From contig JBBMOA010000015.1 in assembly GCA_037954235.1 (NCBI GenBank), forward strand, positions 23,255,569 to 23,319,568: 64,000 nucleotides of DNA, read 5' to 3'. Made by a program: the position numbers and the translations under genes. The notes below the pieces were generated by a model. That model made no database searches. It worked only from the letters and a program-made list of their open reading frames with translations, and was not told the DNA's origin. Shown in pieces: positions 1 through 8,748 of the stretch. Each line of letters begins with the position of its first letter. The stretch's first letter is position 1. The DNA is from Aulostomus chinensis. Its lineage: Eukaryota; Chordata; Actinopteri; Syngnathiformes; Aulostomidae.

Positions 1-900
1 AGTCGGGCCTGATGCTCGATCAGCCAGTCATCAACTTCCCCAGGCACTGGGTCCTGAACACAGCCCAAAAGAAAGTCAATGGGAAGTCGGGGTTCTTGGC
101 CAAACATCAGCAGAAAAGGCGACTCACCAGTACCCTGATGCGGTGTTGTGTTGTAACAAAAGAGTACATGAGGAAGGCAGGAGGCCCAGTCACGCTTCCA
201 GGTTGCTGGTAAGGTACGCAAGAGATTGTGAAGTGTGCGATTAAATCTCTCACACTGTCCATTGCCAGCAGGGTGGTATGGGGTAGTCCGTGACTTGCCA
301 ACCCCATACAGGTGACAGAGGTGCTGGATCAGCGCACTCTCAAAGTTTCGACCCTGGTCCGAATGAATACGACCTGGAATACCAAACTTGAAAAACCACT
401 CATTTAGCAAGACTTCGCAACGGTGTGTGCCTTCTGATCCCGAGTCGGGACAGCCACAGTGTACTTGCTAAAGACATCGGCAATCACCAAGACGTTTTCC
501 AGGCCTTCCAGGAAGGTTCCAACATTGTGAAGTCCACAGCCACAATTTCATTTGGTCATGAGGCCAGTAAGTGCCCCATGAAGCTACCTGCAGCTGGCCT
601 GGAATCATTCACCACCTTGTAGTGCTCGAAACTCCGCACCCACTGCTTGATGTCGGACGTCATCCCTGGCCAAAAACAACGCTGGTGCATCAACTCCGAG
701 GTACGCTCCACACCCTGATGGCCATGCTCCTGGTGCAACTGGGTCAAAATGTCCTGCTTGAGGGCAGACGGCAGGACGAGTTGGAGAATTTCTTCCCCTC
801 CATCTGGACGGAAGACTCGGCGGTACAACACACCCTCCTCCTCCACCAGGCGATCCCATCCTGCCAACAACGCCAAAATGTATGTCTGGTTTTGGTTCAC
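1..900 (-). pseudogene. Ty3/gypsy retrotransposon integrase relic
   Basis: Reading leftwards, 900-556 encodes an open stretch with the layout of a retroelement integrase N-terminal zinc domain: a spaced HGHQG histidine pair, then RCFWPGM and a W-V-R segment. The usual CxxC that follows is replaced by S-F-E-H-Y, so zinc binding is probably lost. Below 556 the integrase core continues in shifting frames; one frame at 307-107 contains the stretch around NPHHT-like and 'PYQQPGS' residues, and others hold pieces typical of the strand-transfer core. Several frameshifts and stops mean no functional product. The element runs off the left edge of the window, so reverse transcriptase, gag and LTRs cannot be judged. 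Assignment to Ty3/gypsy rests on family resemblance and is fairly secure; the subfamily is not. Confidence 0.72.
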
Positions 901-1438
901 TTCATTTTCTGGATGCTGCTAAAAAGAACACTGATTTACAATGCACAAGAAAAAATGTATCCAATAAATAATGGATATTTGTTGATGATATTTCATTATA
1001 CAAGTTGAGCAAAGCTTTTGATGGACGCTCAAATGGTCCGCATACCTGCCACCGCTGATTGATTATTTGGTGAAGAGCTGAGTGGTGCATAACTGTCAAA
1101 ATTGCTGCTGCAAATGATTTTGGGATGCTATTATCTTTTTGGTCCAGTGTATGGTATCCTAAAGGAGCTGACACAGGAAGCTTTTGATCACCTTTCCTTA
1201 GGGTTGTGGAGAATTCAAACCGGGTCATGTCACTTAGATCAGGTCCCTCTTAAGCAAAATGGGCTATGCTGTAAAGGTACCCATTCCCATTGTGTCTTGT
1301 TTGCTATGTGAAAGACAGTGTATTCCTCTTGTTTAAGTTTATGCGAAATACATAATTACAATACATATGTCATACATAATTTAAAACTGATAGTGAGAGC
1401 TTGCATCATAATAGGCCAACATGCCGTCTATATCTCAG

Positions 1439-1510
1439 GTTATGGCCATACCACCCTGTGACCCCTCAAGCTCATCTTGAACGCAAAGCATGATTTGGCC
1501 TTGTGAAAAT
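1439..1510 (+). pseudogene. 5S rRNA-like segment 1 (partial)
   Basis: The start TATGGCCATACCACCCTG is nearly identical to the conserved 5' third of vertebrate 5S rRNA. It is followed by a diverged match to the middle (CAAGCTCATCTTGAACGCAA, then GATTTGGCCTTG). The 3' third is missing, so it is a pseudogene or a 5S-derived SINE fragment rather than a working gene. Confidence 0.65.
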
Positions 1511-1649
1511 GTCTGACATGGTAATGTCCTATACCTTGTCAAAACTACTGAAGTTGCTACAATGTATTATTCTGAAATTGGAATTCTGAAAACAAAGTCC
1601 AAATTCTTTGTACAAGAAAAATCTTTTTTCCCGACTTTAACTTGTCTCC

Positions 1650-1915
1650 CTGATCTCCATCCACCCATCCATTTTCTAAACCACTTATCTGTAAAGGGTC
1701 GCAAGGGGGGCCGAAGCCTATCCCAGTTGACATTGGGCGAGAGGCGGGGTTCGCCCTAAACAAGTGACCAGTCTGTGGCAGGGCCATCAGAAGTAATTAG
1801 GGGCTCAGTATCTTGCTCAAGGATACTTCAACATGTTCACCGGGGGAAGTGAGGATTAAACCAGAGACCCTTTGGTAGCTAGACAGCCACTCTACCTCTG
1901 AGTCATGCTACCTTT
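1650..1915 (-). repeat. tRNA-headed SINE, subfamily with GGAT tail
   Basis: Read on the minus strand, it starts with a tRNA-like head (ACTCAGAGGTAGAGTGGCTG as A-box region, GGTTTAATCC as B-box-like). It passes through a CTTGAGCAAGATACTGAGCC segment and ends in the same 3' part as the other window SINEs (GGGATAGGC, then a short ATGGGTGG tail). The same head-body-tail order is seen at 53385-53626. Confidence 0.65.
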
Positions 1916-2167
1916 CACTTTGATCTCAAAGTTCTCAGTTGAGTGTGACTTGAATCTCGAATCTGTGAAACCCAGATGATGTCACACATCATCAAATCTA
2001 TACAAGAAGAAAAACGAGTCGCATCTTAGTCAGAATGACTAAGAGATCATTCAGGTAGCTGTCATCATCACTGAAATCAGATTCAAGGATGCTGTCCATT
2101 TCCACTGTATCTGTGTTAAAATGATAGTGACGGCTGGCAAGCATGACAACATGACGCAGTCAACAGT

Positions 2168-2262
2168 CATGGCCCATACCAGCTTGTGAAGGCCTGATCC
2201 TGCCTTGTGTTGGAAGCTAAACATGATTGGGCCTTGTTAGTATTTGGAAGGGAGACCACCTG
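2168..2262 (+). pseudogene. 5S rRNA-like segment 2
   Basis: This is the best 5S match in the window. It contains GGAAGCTAAACATGATTGGG, then GCCTTGTTAGTATTTGGAAG and GGGAGACCACCTG, which correspond to the internal control region of vertebrate 5S genes with scattered substitutions. The first 20 bases (ATGGCCCATACCAGC) also align, but the segment between them is shortened. No T-run terminator follows, so transcription is unlikely. It could be a degenerate rDNA copy or the head of a 5S-derived SINE. Confidence 0.75.
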
Positions 2263-2289
2263 TTGCTGTATTTCTTTTCCACCCTCTCC

Positions 2290-2990
2290 AAGAGGGAACG
2301 CAGTGGCTGCTTTTATCAGGTATTATTTTGCTGAAGCAGAGACGGTCTCCAGTCTCATAAACTACAGCGCTCTTAAAACATCATTAATCTCCGTTGTGTT
2401 GTATTTAGCATCAGTTAGCAAAAGTCCCACTGAAGTTTTAACTCAGATCACTGGATACAGAGCCCAAAATGCTATCTAACAACAAGGTATTATCAGTTGA
2501 CTTGCAAGCGAGCCATGTAAACAGCACTTATTTAATCTGTTAATTACTGCTACTGAAAATGTGTAAGATAATATTACTGGAATTTCACCCACTGCAAAAT
2601 CAGCAGCACAAGCTCCTTCGACATGTAAAATTCTCCAAAATGCAAACACGCCTCGGACTGAGAGTTGTGAATGGTATTAGCTCAGGTACAGAAGGCAAAT
2701 GGCTAGAAAGTACAAACACTCACTTGGTATTTAAATATGCCACACCCTTAATAGCGCGCAGTGTTTGCTAGCTTTCCCTTTGTGCTCTTGATCAAGTTGT
2801 TATTTTATATGATAGCAGTCATACTAGATTAACCAGCTACCTATTTTAAATGTTCATTATTAATTTAGCCATTAACCTCTCACTGACTGGTCTCTGTGAT
2901 ACCCTTCTGGATTCATAGATGGCACTGTGAGAAACACAGGGGAGACCTGAACGCATTACTTTAGACCTCCAGTCATCCTGAGTGTACCTG
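2290..2990 (+). repeat. Diverged repeat unit, copy 1 (part B)
   Basis: Shared order of short segments with 4100-4340 and 6310-6800: TTTTAACTCAGATCACTGGA with CCCAAAATGCT, then later GATAGCAGTCATACTAGATT, ACCTATTTTAAATGTT and CATTAACCTCTC. Similarity is well below the level of the recent duplication at 3.1-3.7 kb and 7.9-8.5 kb. No open reading frame with recognisable content. Confidence 0.5.
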
Positions 2991-3016
2991 ACCTTAAATG
3001 AGTGCTAGACCAACTT

Positions 3017-3402
3017 CCATCCATTCATCCATCCATTTTATACCACTTATCCTGTTAAGGGTCATGGGGGGGGGGGGGGGGGCCGAATCCCAGCAGCTTT
3101 TGGCCGAGAGGCGGGGTTCACCCTGGAGGGGTCGCCAGTCCATGGCAGGGCCAACACATATAGACAGACAACCATTGGCTCTCCCAGCCACGCCTACGGT
3201 CAATTTAGAGTCTGGATTAACCTGGTCCCCTCTTGATGTCTTTGGACTGTGGAGGAAGCTGGAGTACCAGAGAGAACCCACACAGGAACAGGGAGAACAT
3301 GCAGACTCACCCAGAAAGACCCCGTGCTCCAGCCGGGGCTCAAATCCAGAACCTTCTTGCTGTGAGGCGACAGCGCTGACATCACCATGCCACCTTAGCA
3401 TA
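3017..3402 (-). repeat. tRNA-headed SINE (full length)
   Basis: The head is at the high-coordinate end (TGGTGATGTCAGCGCTGTCG, CTCACAGCAAGAAGG) and the tail at the low end ((GGAT)n read as CATCCATTCATCCATCCA). An internal run of 17 G at 3066-3082 replaces the 6-7 G seen in other copies. It is part of the recent duplication shared with 7838-8535. Confidence 0.8.
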
Positions 3403-3735
3403 TACATATTTGTTGATGCTATTTCATCAATGTAGCTGAATGATGCTTCGTATGGACTCTCAAATTTATATGATAAGCCACCTTCCTGCTACAGATCATA
3501 TTGCTCAGTAATATGATCGATCTTGTCAGATGCCTGACACTTGGGCTAACCTTGGTTGGCCTGGCTGTAAAAATTACTTATATAACTTATGACTTATATA
3601 ATATGATACCCTGTCAAAACTCCTTAAGTTTCTGTGCTGTATTATTCTGAGACTAAAGTCAGAACTCTTTGCACAAGAAAATGCATTGTTGGTCTGACTT
3701 CAACTTGTCACCTCGATCTCAAAATTCTCAAGTTG
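3130..3735 (+). repeat. Near-identical duplication, copy A
   Basis: About 600 bases match 7940-8535 with only occasional substitutions and small indels. The match covers most of the SINE and its right flank down to CTCAAAATTCTCAAGTTG. At 3735 the similarity stops abruptly where a second, truncated SINE begins. The unit also holds a 5S-like segment at 3494-3567. Confidence 0.8.
3494..3567 (+). pseudogene. 5S rRNA-like segment 3 (highly diverged)
   Basis: The order of matches to 5S is kept: ATCATATTGCTCAG for the CCATACCACCCTGAG part, ATCGATCTTGTCAGAT for CGATCTCGTCTGAT, and GGTTGGCCTGGCTG for the GGGCCTGGTTAG part. Each is diverged and the spacing is altered. The call leans on its position in a unit whose other copy (1439-1510) is a clearer 5S match. 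Confidence 0.4.
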
Positions 3736-3998
3736 GAGGGGTCGCCAGTCCATGGCAGGGCCAACACATATCGACAGACAACCATTGGCTCTCCCAGCCA
3801 CGCCTACGGTCAATTTAGAGTCTGAATTAACCTGGTCCCCTCTTGATGTCTTTGAAATGTGGGAGGAAGCTGGAGTACCAGAGAGAACCCACGCAGGCAC
3901 AGGGAGAACATGCAGACTCCACACGGCTGGGGCTCAAACCCAGATCCTTCTTGCTGTGAGGTGACAGTGCTGACCACTGCACCACCGTGCCACCCTAG
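3734..3998 (-). repeat. tRNA-headed SINE, tail missing
   Basis: It contains the head (GGTGGTGCAGTGGTCAGCAC on the minus strand) and body down to the CGACCCCTCC boundary; the GGAT tail is absent. The left edge coincides with the end of the duplication, which points to a rearrangement joint rather than ordinary 5' truncation of a retroposed copy. Confidence 0.75.
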
Positions 3999-4099
3999 AC
4001 CATCTACATGAAAGGCAAATTACAACTATTTACATCAGAATAAATTGTTCAATCATATCAATTCTACAAAGTCTTAATGGACGTCTTAAGGATCTTAAG

Positions 4100-4340
4100 T
4101 CTTAAGGATAGAATCTAATTTTTTACAAGTCACAATACAGCCATCTTACAACTATAATCCCCTGATACAGTACATAGCATCTAACACACCAATGATCTGA
4201 ACAGAAATGTCCCACCGAGACTGTTACTCAAATCATTAGATTCAAAGTACAAAGTGCTAACCTTTATGCTACAGGACCTACTTTATAGGTTAGTTATTAG
4301 CTTAGTCAGCTAGACTAGTACGCCTCTCAGACTCTAATGT
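4100..4340 (+). repeat. Diverged repeat unit, copy 2 (part B)
   Basis: It shares spaced blocks with 2290-2990 and 6310-6800 (TTACTCAAATCATTAGATTC, then AAAGTGCTAACC and TTAGTTATTAGCTTAG). The match is weak and short. Confidence 0.4.
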
Positions 4341-4565
4341 TAGCGGTTTGACAGCACATCTCAACATCACTTGTGTGAGGTGCCTTGCAACATGATATAG
4401 CATCATTATATAAATTGGCTTGCTGTTTTCCTTTGTTTGTTTTTTAAATCTTAGATGCTAATGCAGCACCCTTTTGTTGAGGTGCCATGGCATATGTGAT
4501 GTCACAAACCTCTGTGATCCCAAGTTTTTTTTATTTGATGTCAGGGTTCTGAATTTGATCTCTAA

Positions 4566-5174
4566 AGGCGTGTTCACACCAAATGAACCAAACTCAATTC
4601 GCGCGAATTTGACCGCTGGATCATTTGTTTTTATTCGTGTCATTCTCACAAATTTTTTTTCCCCCGCGAATGCAAGAATTTATTTCTGCCATTCATTTCC
4701 ATCATCAACCATGGCTGACTTAACAACCCATTGGTTGGAAAAATAAATGCCACTGTATCTGGATCCATGACACAATCTGGAGGCGCACGCAGCTGGGTGA
4801 ATTTCACCATTTTCTCCAGGAACTGCACCTGGATGACGGCCGTTTCCAGGGGTACTTCATGCTGACGAGGGCCCAGTTCGATGACCTGTTGGCGAGGATC
4901 GGTGCCAGGATATCACGGTTGGACACCAACTACATGTGCCAGGACCGTTGACGTGACTTCAGTGACGCCAGGGGAATCTCAAATTGCACAACAAATGTGT
5001 CGCGCAAGTTGAAAATATTCAGCTTGTGCATAGACAATTCGTGCCGCGTTATTCGTGTCATTCTCGTCGCCAGGCGAGTATACACGCAAATTCACTTAAT
5101 CACCTCTCTACATAGGCTTTACATGTGAACTTATCACGCGAAAAATTTGCATCGCATTTGGTGTGAACATGCCT
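4566..5174 (+). mobile_element. PIF/Harbinger-derived DNA element
   Basis: Ends are 20-bp inverted repeats, AGGCGTGTTCACACCAAATG at the left and the complement of AGGCATGTTCACACCAAATG at the right (one difference, a CpG decay). TAA lies directly outside both ends (4563-4565 and 5175-5177), the classic 3-bp Harbinger duplication. Inside, about 4795-4945 on the + strand encodes a piece resembling the N-terminus of Harbinger transposases (F-x-x-F-L-Q-E-L-x-L-D-D, then Y-F-M-L-T-R-A-Q-F-D-D-L-L and D-T-N-Y). The rest of the transposase is missing, so it is a non-autonomous internal-deletion derivative. Confidence 0.85.
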
Positions 5175-5464
5175 TAACTCTGACTTTTATCCCAGTATCC
5201 TAAAAAAAACAACCTTTTTTTCAAAATCTCTGACAGCCAGACAATGTCCAGGGGGAATTCAGACATTCAGTCTGTCATCCTGTCATCTCAGCTGTTCTGA
5301 CAGTCATCGAGCAGTCACAGTCACAAAAGTTGTTAAACCTAAAAGGTAACCTTAACTGAATTTAACAGAGGGGCTTTGTGTCCAACTACTTGGGGCAGTT
5401 TAAATTAGTTATAACTAATAACTAACTCTGGGTGCATAAATAGTACTGCTTAAAAAGAAGCAAT

Positions 5465-6138
5465 TGTCACACTATGGCGAGGTCAAGTTGGGTTTTTGTC
5501 CTGTATCCATGTTTTGTCTTGTCATTTCCTGTTTTATTTTGAAAGTTAACTCGTCTTGGTCTGATTACTAAGTGTTTCCACCTGTTCCCAATTACCTTGT
5601 GTCTGTGCATTGTCTGCGTCTCCCTTTGTCTCATGCCAGTGTGTTTCGTCCCCATGCGTTCACCCCAGCCCTTTGACCACAGCCTTGTTTGGTGTTTTCC
5701 TTCCTCAAAGTGAGAGATTTTTAAGTTTTTCAACCTCTGTCCAGTCTTGAGTTAATGTTTTCATAGCCTTTTGTTTCCTCCGTGAGGAGTGATCTTTTGT
5801 TTCCTTACCTTTTCATAGCGTAGTGCCTCCAGTTATTTAGAAGTGTTTTTTTTGTTGTTTATGCTTTTTATTTTGAGTTCTTGTTTCCTCTGTAGCTGGA
5901 GTGATTTTTCATTTATCAAATAACCTTTAATAGCCTATAGTATTTATTCCTCCTTTTTAGTGAAGTGATTTTTATTTCTCATAGTCATAACTCTTCCCGT
6001 ATGGAAGAGGGGTGATCTTGTAAGATAGGTTCATAGCCTGTTTTCTGTTCCTCGAACTTGGAGTCGCCTGGAAACCTTCAATAAAGACTTCATTGATACA
6101 CCTGAACCCTGCGCCTGGGTCCAAGCCTGGTCATGACA
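5465..6138 (+). mobile_element. Solo LTR (Ty3/gypsy-like)
   Basis: It begins TGTCACAC and ends TCATGACA, the TG...CA termini of an LTR. It is flanked by GCAAT on the left (5460-5464) and GCAAC on the right (6139-6143), a plausible 5-bp duplication with one change. An AATAAA polyadenylation signal lies at 6080-6085, followed by CCCTGCGCCTGGGTCC, an ending seen in many fish LTRs. No internal retroelement sequence is next to it, so it is best read as a solo LTR left by recombination. Confidence 0.65.
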
Positions 6139-6309
6139 GCAACTGTCTTAAGAGAGATTTGAACCCATGCCACCCAGGGAGATGACTTGAATGCAGCACC
6201 ATACTCCGCTCCACCATTCTGACTAAGCCCCTTCTTAAAACTAACATAAGAGCAAATGGGTCATTTGTTGTTTCCATTGATTGTGTTTACATAAAGTGCA
6301 CAGAAGGTC

Positions 6310-6800
6310 TGCATGTCAGTCAGGATGGCATCTAATGTTTTCAAAGTGACAACTGCAGTCTTACAACAACATAAACTCCTTTGTACAGTTTTTAGCACCA
6401 GCCACACAGACATTATTTTAACTCAGGTCGCTGGATTCAGAGTCCAAAGTGCTCACCACAAACCACACTCAGCAATTCATGTCATCAAAACACTGTGTGA
6501 TTTGAATTCATTACAAAATCTTGATTTCACAAGGATGTTGTTGGCATTGCTCAGAACAGAAGGCTGATGGCTGCAGCGATTTAACAGCTAACGCCTCGAA
6601 AGTCCTCGCACTCACATGGTTTTCCAAGGTGCCTTGCCCTTAATGCTCACATGAGCTATATTTACACGCTTACTGATGTTGTAGTTATTATGTTATATGT
6701 TGGCAGTCACACTTGATTTACCAGTTTCCTATTTTAGATGTTAGTTACCAGCTGAACCAGCTCAGTATACATTAACCTCTCTCTAACCTTTGTCTCAGAA
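6310..6800 (+). repeat. Diverged repeat unit, copy 3 (part B)
   Basis: It aligns in order with 2290-2990: TTTTAACTCAGGTCGCTGGA, CAAAGTGCTCACC, then GTTGGCAGTCACACTTGATT, CCTATTTTAGATGTT and ACATTAACCTCTC. It has no coding content. The Harbinger element and the solo LTR lie between this copy and copy 2. Confidence 0.5.
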
Positions 6801-7837
6801 TTCTCACTTTATTCGGACTTTTCTTACTGATCTCTGATACACAGTTACAAGGAAGAATCCTGCTCCCTAATTACACTTGTAATGAAACCAGCTATGAAAG
6901 TAAACAATTCCTGCATGCGCATGAGTACTGGAGCAGTGGCGTTCAGTTTGTTTCACTGACAAAACGAGATAACGAGGCTTGCAGAGGAAGAACAGATACT
7001 GTCAGATTATCTCCTACGTTCTTCCTAACCTCAGACACTATTTTGACTACAGGAATATTATGGATTTTATTGCAATGACATTATGGGTTTTAATATAGAT
7101 TATAGTCATGTGAATCAGTTACCTTTCTGACAAGAGGGAACTTGGATTTGATAGCGATTCTTAACATCATTTATTTGTGGTTCAGCATGCTGATAGCTAT
7201 GACAGCTTCACATAGACATTTAGCCACAGAGAGACATAATACTGGCTGTTTTGAAGCTTTTTGGAGACCAGTTCTCATTTACTTTAATTTCAAAATAAAA
7301 GCTTTAGCCACAGACATTAAAGAAGCTGATCTTCTCACTGACAATGTTTGCTCTCACTCATCTTCCCATCAATCATATTCAGCACATGACTCCAAGTTAT
7401 TTCGGAAATGATTGACACATCAATGACTGACGGGTAGGTAAGTCTACAAATCTGTAACATCAAATCATCATTTTAAGTTTCAACATCATCTGGCTGCAGC
7501 GATGTCGCTTTGATCATTTTACAGCTGCAGAGTAACAGTCAGAGTTCACTTGTGAATTCAACAAACTGAAAGTTAGAACATACAAACTTTAAATACCTGA
7601 AACCATTGACCACAGCAAAAATGATGAGAGGAGCATGAGACTTCATGATGACATAAACCACTGACACGCAAGACTGAAGCACCCATCCTCCTTGACAGCT
7701 GATTTATTACTTTGTTGTTCTGATATTTGTTTTTTATCCGATGATTAAAATAAATGATCAGAGTAGCTGCTAATATCCTTATAAAATGTAGTTTTAAACT
7801 CTCCGGAAGAAGCTCTTCAACTTCTAGCATATACATC
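6801..7837. other. No recognisable feature
   Basis: AT-rich sequence with only short chance reading frames on both strands. I see no repeat ends, exons or RNA genes. Confidence 0.5.
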
Positions 7838-8202
7838 CATCCAGCCATCCATCCATTATCTACCACTTATCCTGTAAATGGTTGTGGGGGGGGGGGGGGG
7901 GGCTATCCCAGCAGCCTTCCCCCTGGACAGGTCACCAGTCCATCACAGGGCCAACACATATAGACAGACAACCACTGGCTCTCCCAGCTACGCCTACGGT
8001 CAATTTAGAGTCTGGATTAACCTGGTCCCCTCTTGATGTCTTTGGACTGTGGAGGAAGCTGGAGTACCAGAGAGAACCCAGCAGGAACAGGGAGAACATG
8101 CAGACTCACCCAGAAAGACCCCGTGCTCCAGCCGGGGCTCAAATCCAGAACCTTCTTGCTGTGAGGCGACAGCGCTGACATCACCATGCCACCTTAGCAT
8201 AT
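7838..8202 (-). repeat. tRNA-headed SINE (full length)
   Basis: Tail as CATCCATCCAGCCATCCATC at the left, head at the right ending CACCATGCCACC. A 17-G run at 7886-7902 sits at the same internal position as in the 3017 copy, and a segment following the G run is deleted relative to other copies. Confidence 0.8.
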
Positions 8203-8535
8203 ACATATTTGTTGATGCTATTTCATCAATGTAGCTGAATGATGCTTCGTATGGACTCTCAAATTTACATGATAAGCCACCTTCCTGCTACAGATCATAT
8301 TGCTCAGTAATATGATCGATCTTGTCAGATGCCTGACACTTGGGCTAACCTTGGTTGGCCTGGCTGTAAAAATTACTTATATAACTTATGACTTATATAA
8401 TATGATACCCTGTCAAAACTCCTTAAGTTTCTGTGCTGTATTATTCTGAGACCAAAGTCAGAACTCTTTGCACAAGAAAATGCATTGTTGGTCTGACTTC
8501 AACTTGTCACCTCGATCTCAAAATTCTCAAGTTGA
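7940..8535 (+). repeat. Near-identical duplication, copy B
   Basis: Partner of 3130-3735. Here the unit continues past the joint into GATCTCAGTTTTGATCTC and GATGATGTCACACATTAA, matching the order in copy 1 (about 1915-2000). Copy B is therefore the uninterrupted form, and copy A was broken by the second SINE. Confidence 0.8.
8293..8366 (+). pseudogene. 5S rRNA-like segment 4 (highly diverged)
   Basis: Essentially the same sequence as 3494-3567 within the duplication. A further weak 5S-like stretch follows at 8586-8620 (TCATCTGATTTTTCTAACC, TTTGGCCTGGCAGTG). Confidence 0.4.
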
Positions 8536-8748
8536 TCTCAGTTTTGATCTCAATCTCTGACTCCCAGATGATGTCACACATTAATTCATCTGATTTTTCT
8601 AACCATTGTTTGGCCTGGCAGTGAAAATGTTTATGTGAAGTTTTGATAAAGAGTAGTTTTTAAATATACAGTATACATATAGAAACAAATTTAGCCATAA
8701 AAAAACCATAAGGAACTGTAAAAAAAAAAAAAGACTCATGCACTTGTA

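Larger units (their letters stand above)
960..2070 (+). repeat. Diverged repeat unit, copy 1 (part A)
   Basis: This stretch matches 3407-3735 and 8205-8620 in the same order: a TTGTTGATG...ATTTCAT segment, a 5S-like segment, then GTCAAAACT...GTATTATTCTGA and a segment ending near GATGATGTCACACAT. It is clearly more diverged than the other two copies and is split by the repeat at 1650-1915. No gene is visible in it. Confidence 0.55.

Noticed and set aside
902..1228. Minus-strand 108-codon frame directly beside the integrase relic
   Set aside because: It shows no retroelement motifs and coincides with the diverged repeat unit that recurs at 3.4 and 8.2 kb without an open frame.
2994..3435. Long open frames over the SINE copies (also at 20165-20707, 27034-27351 and 63030-63148)
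   Set aside because: They recur wherever the SINE occurs, so they reflect the repeat sequence rather than genes.
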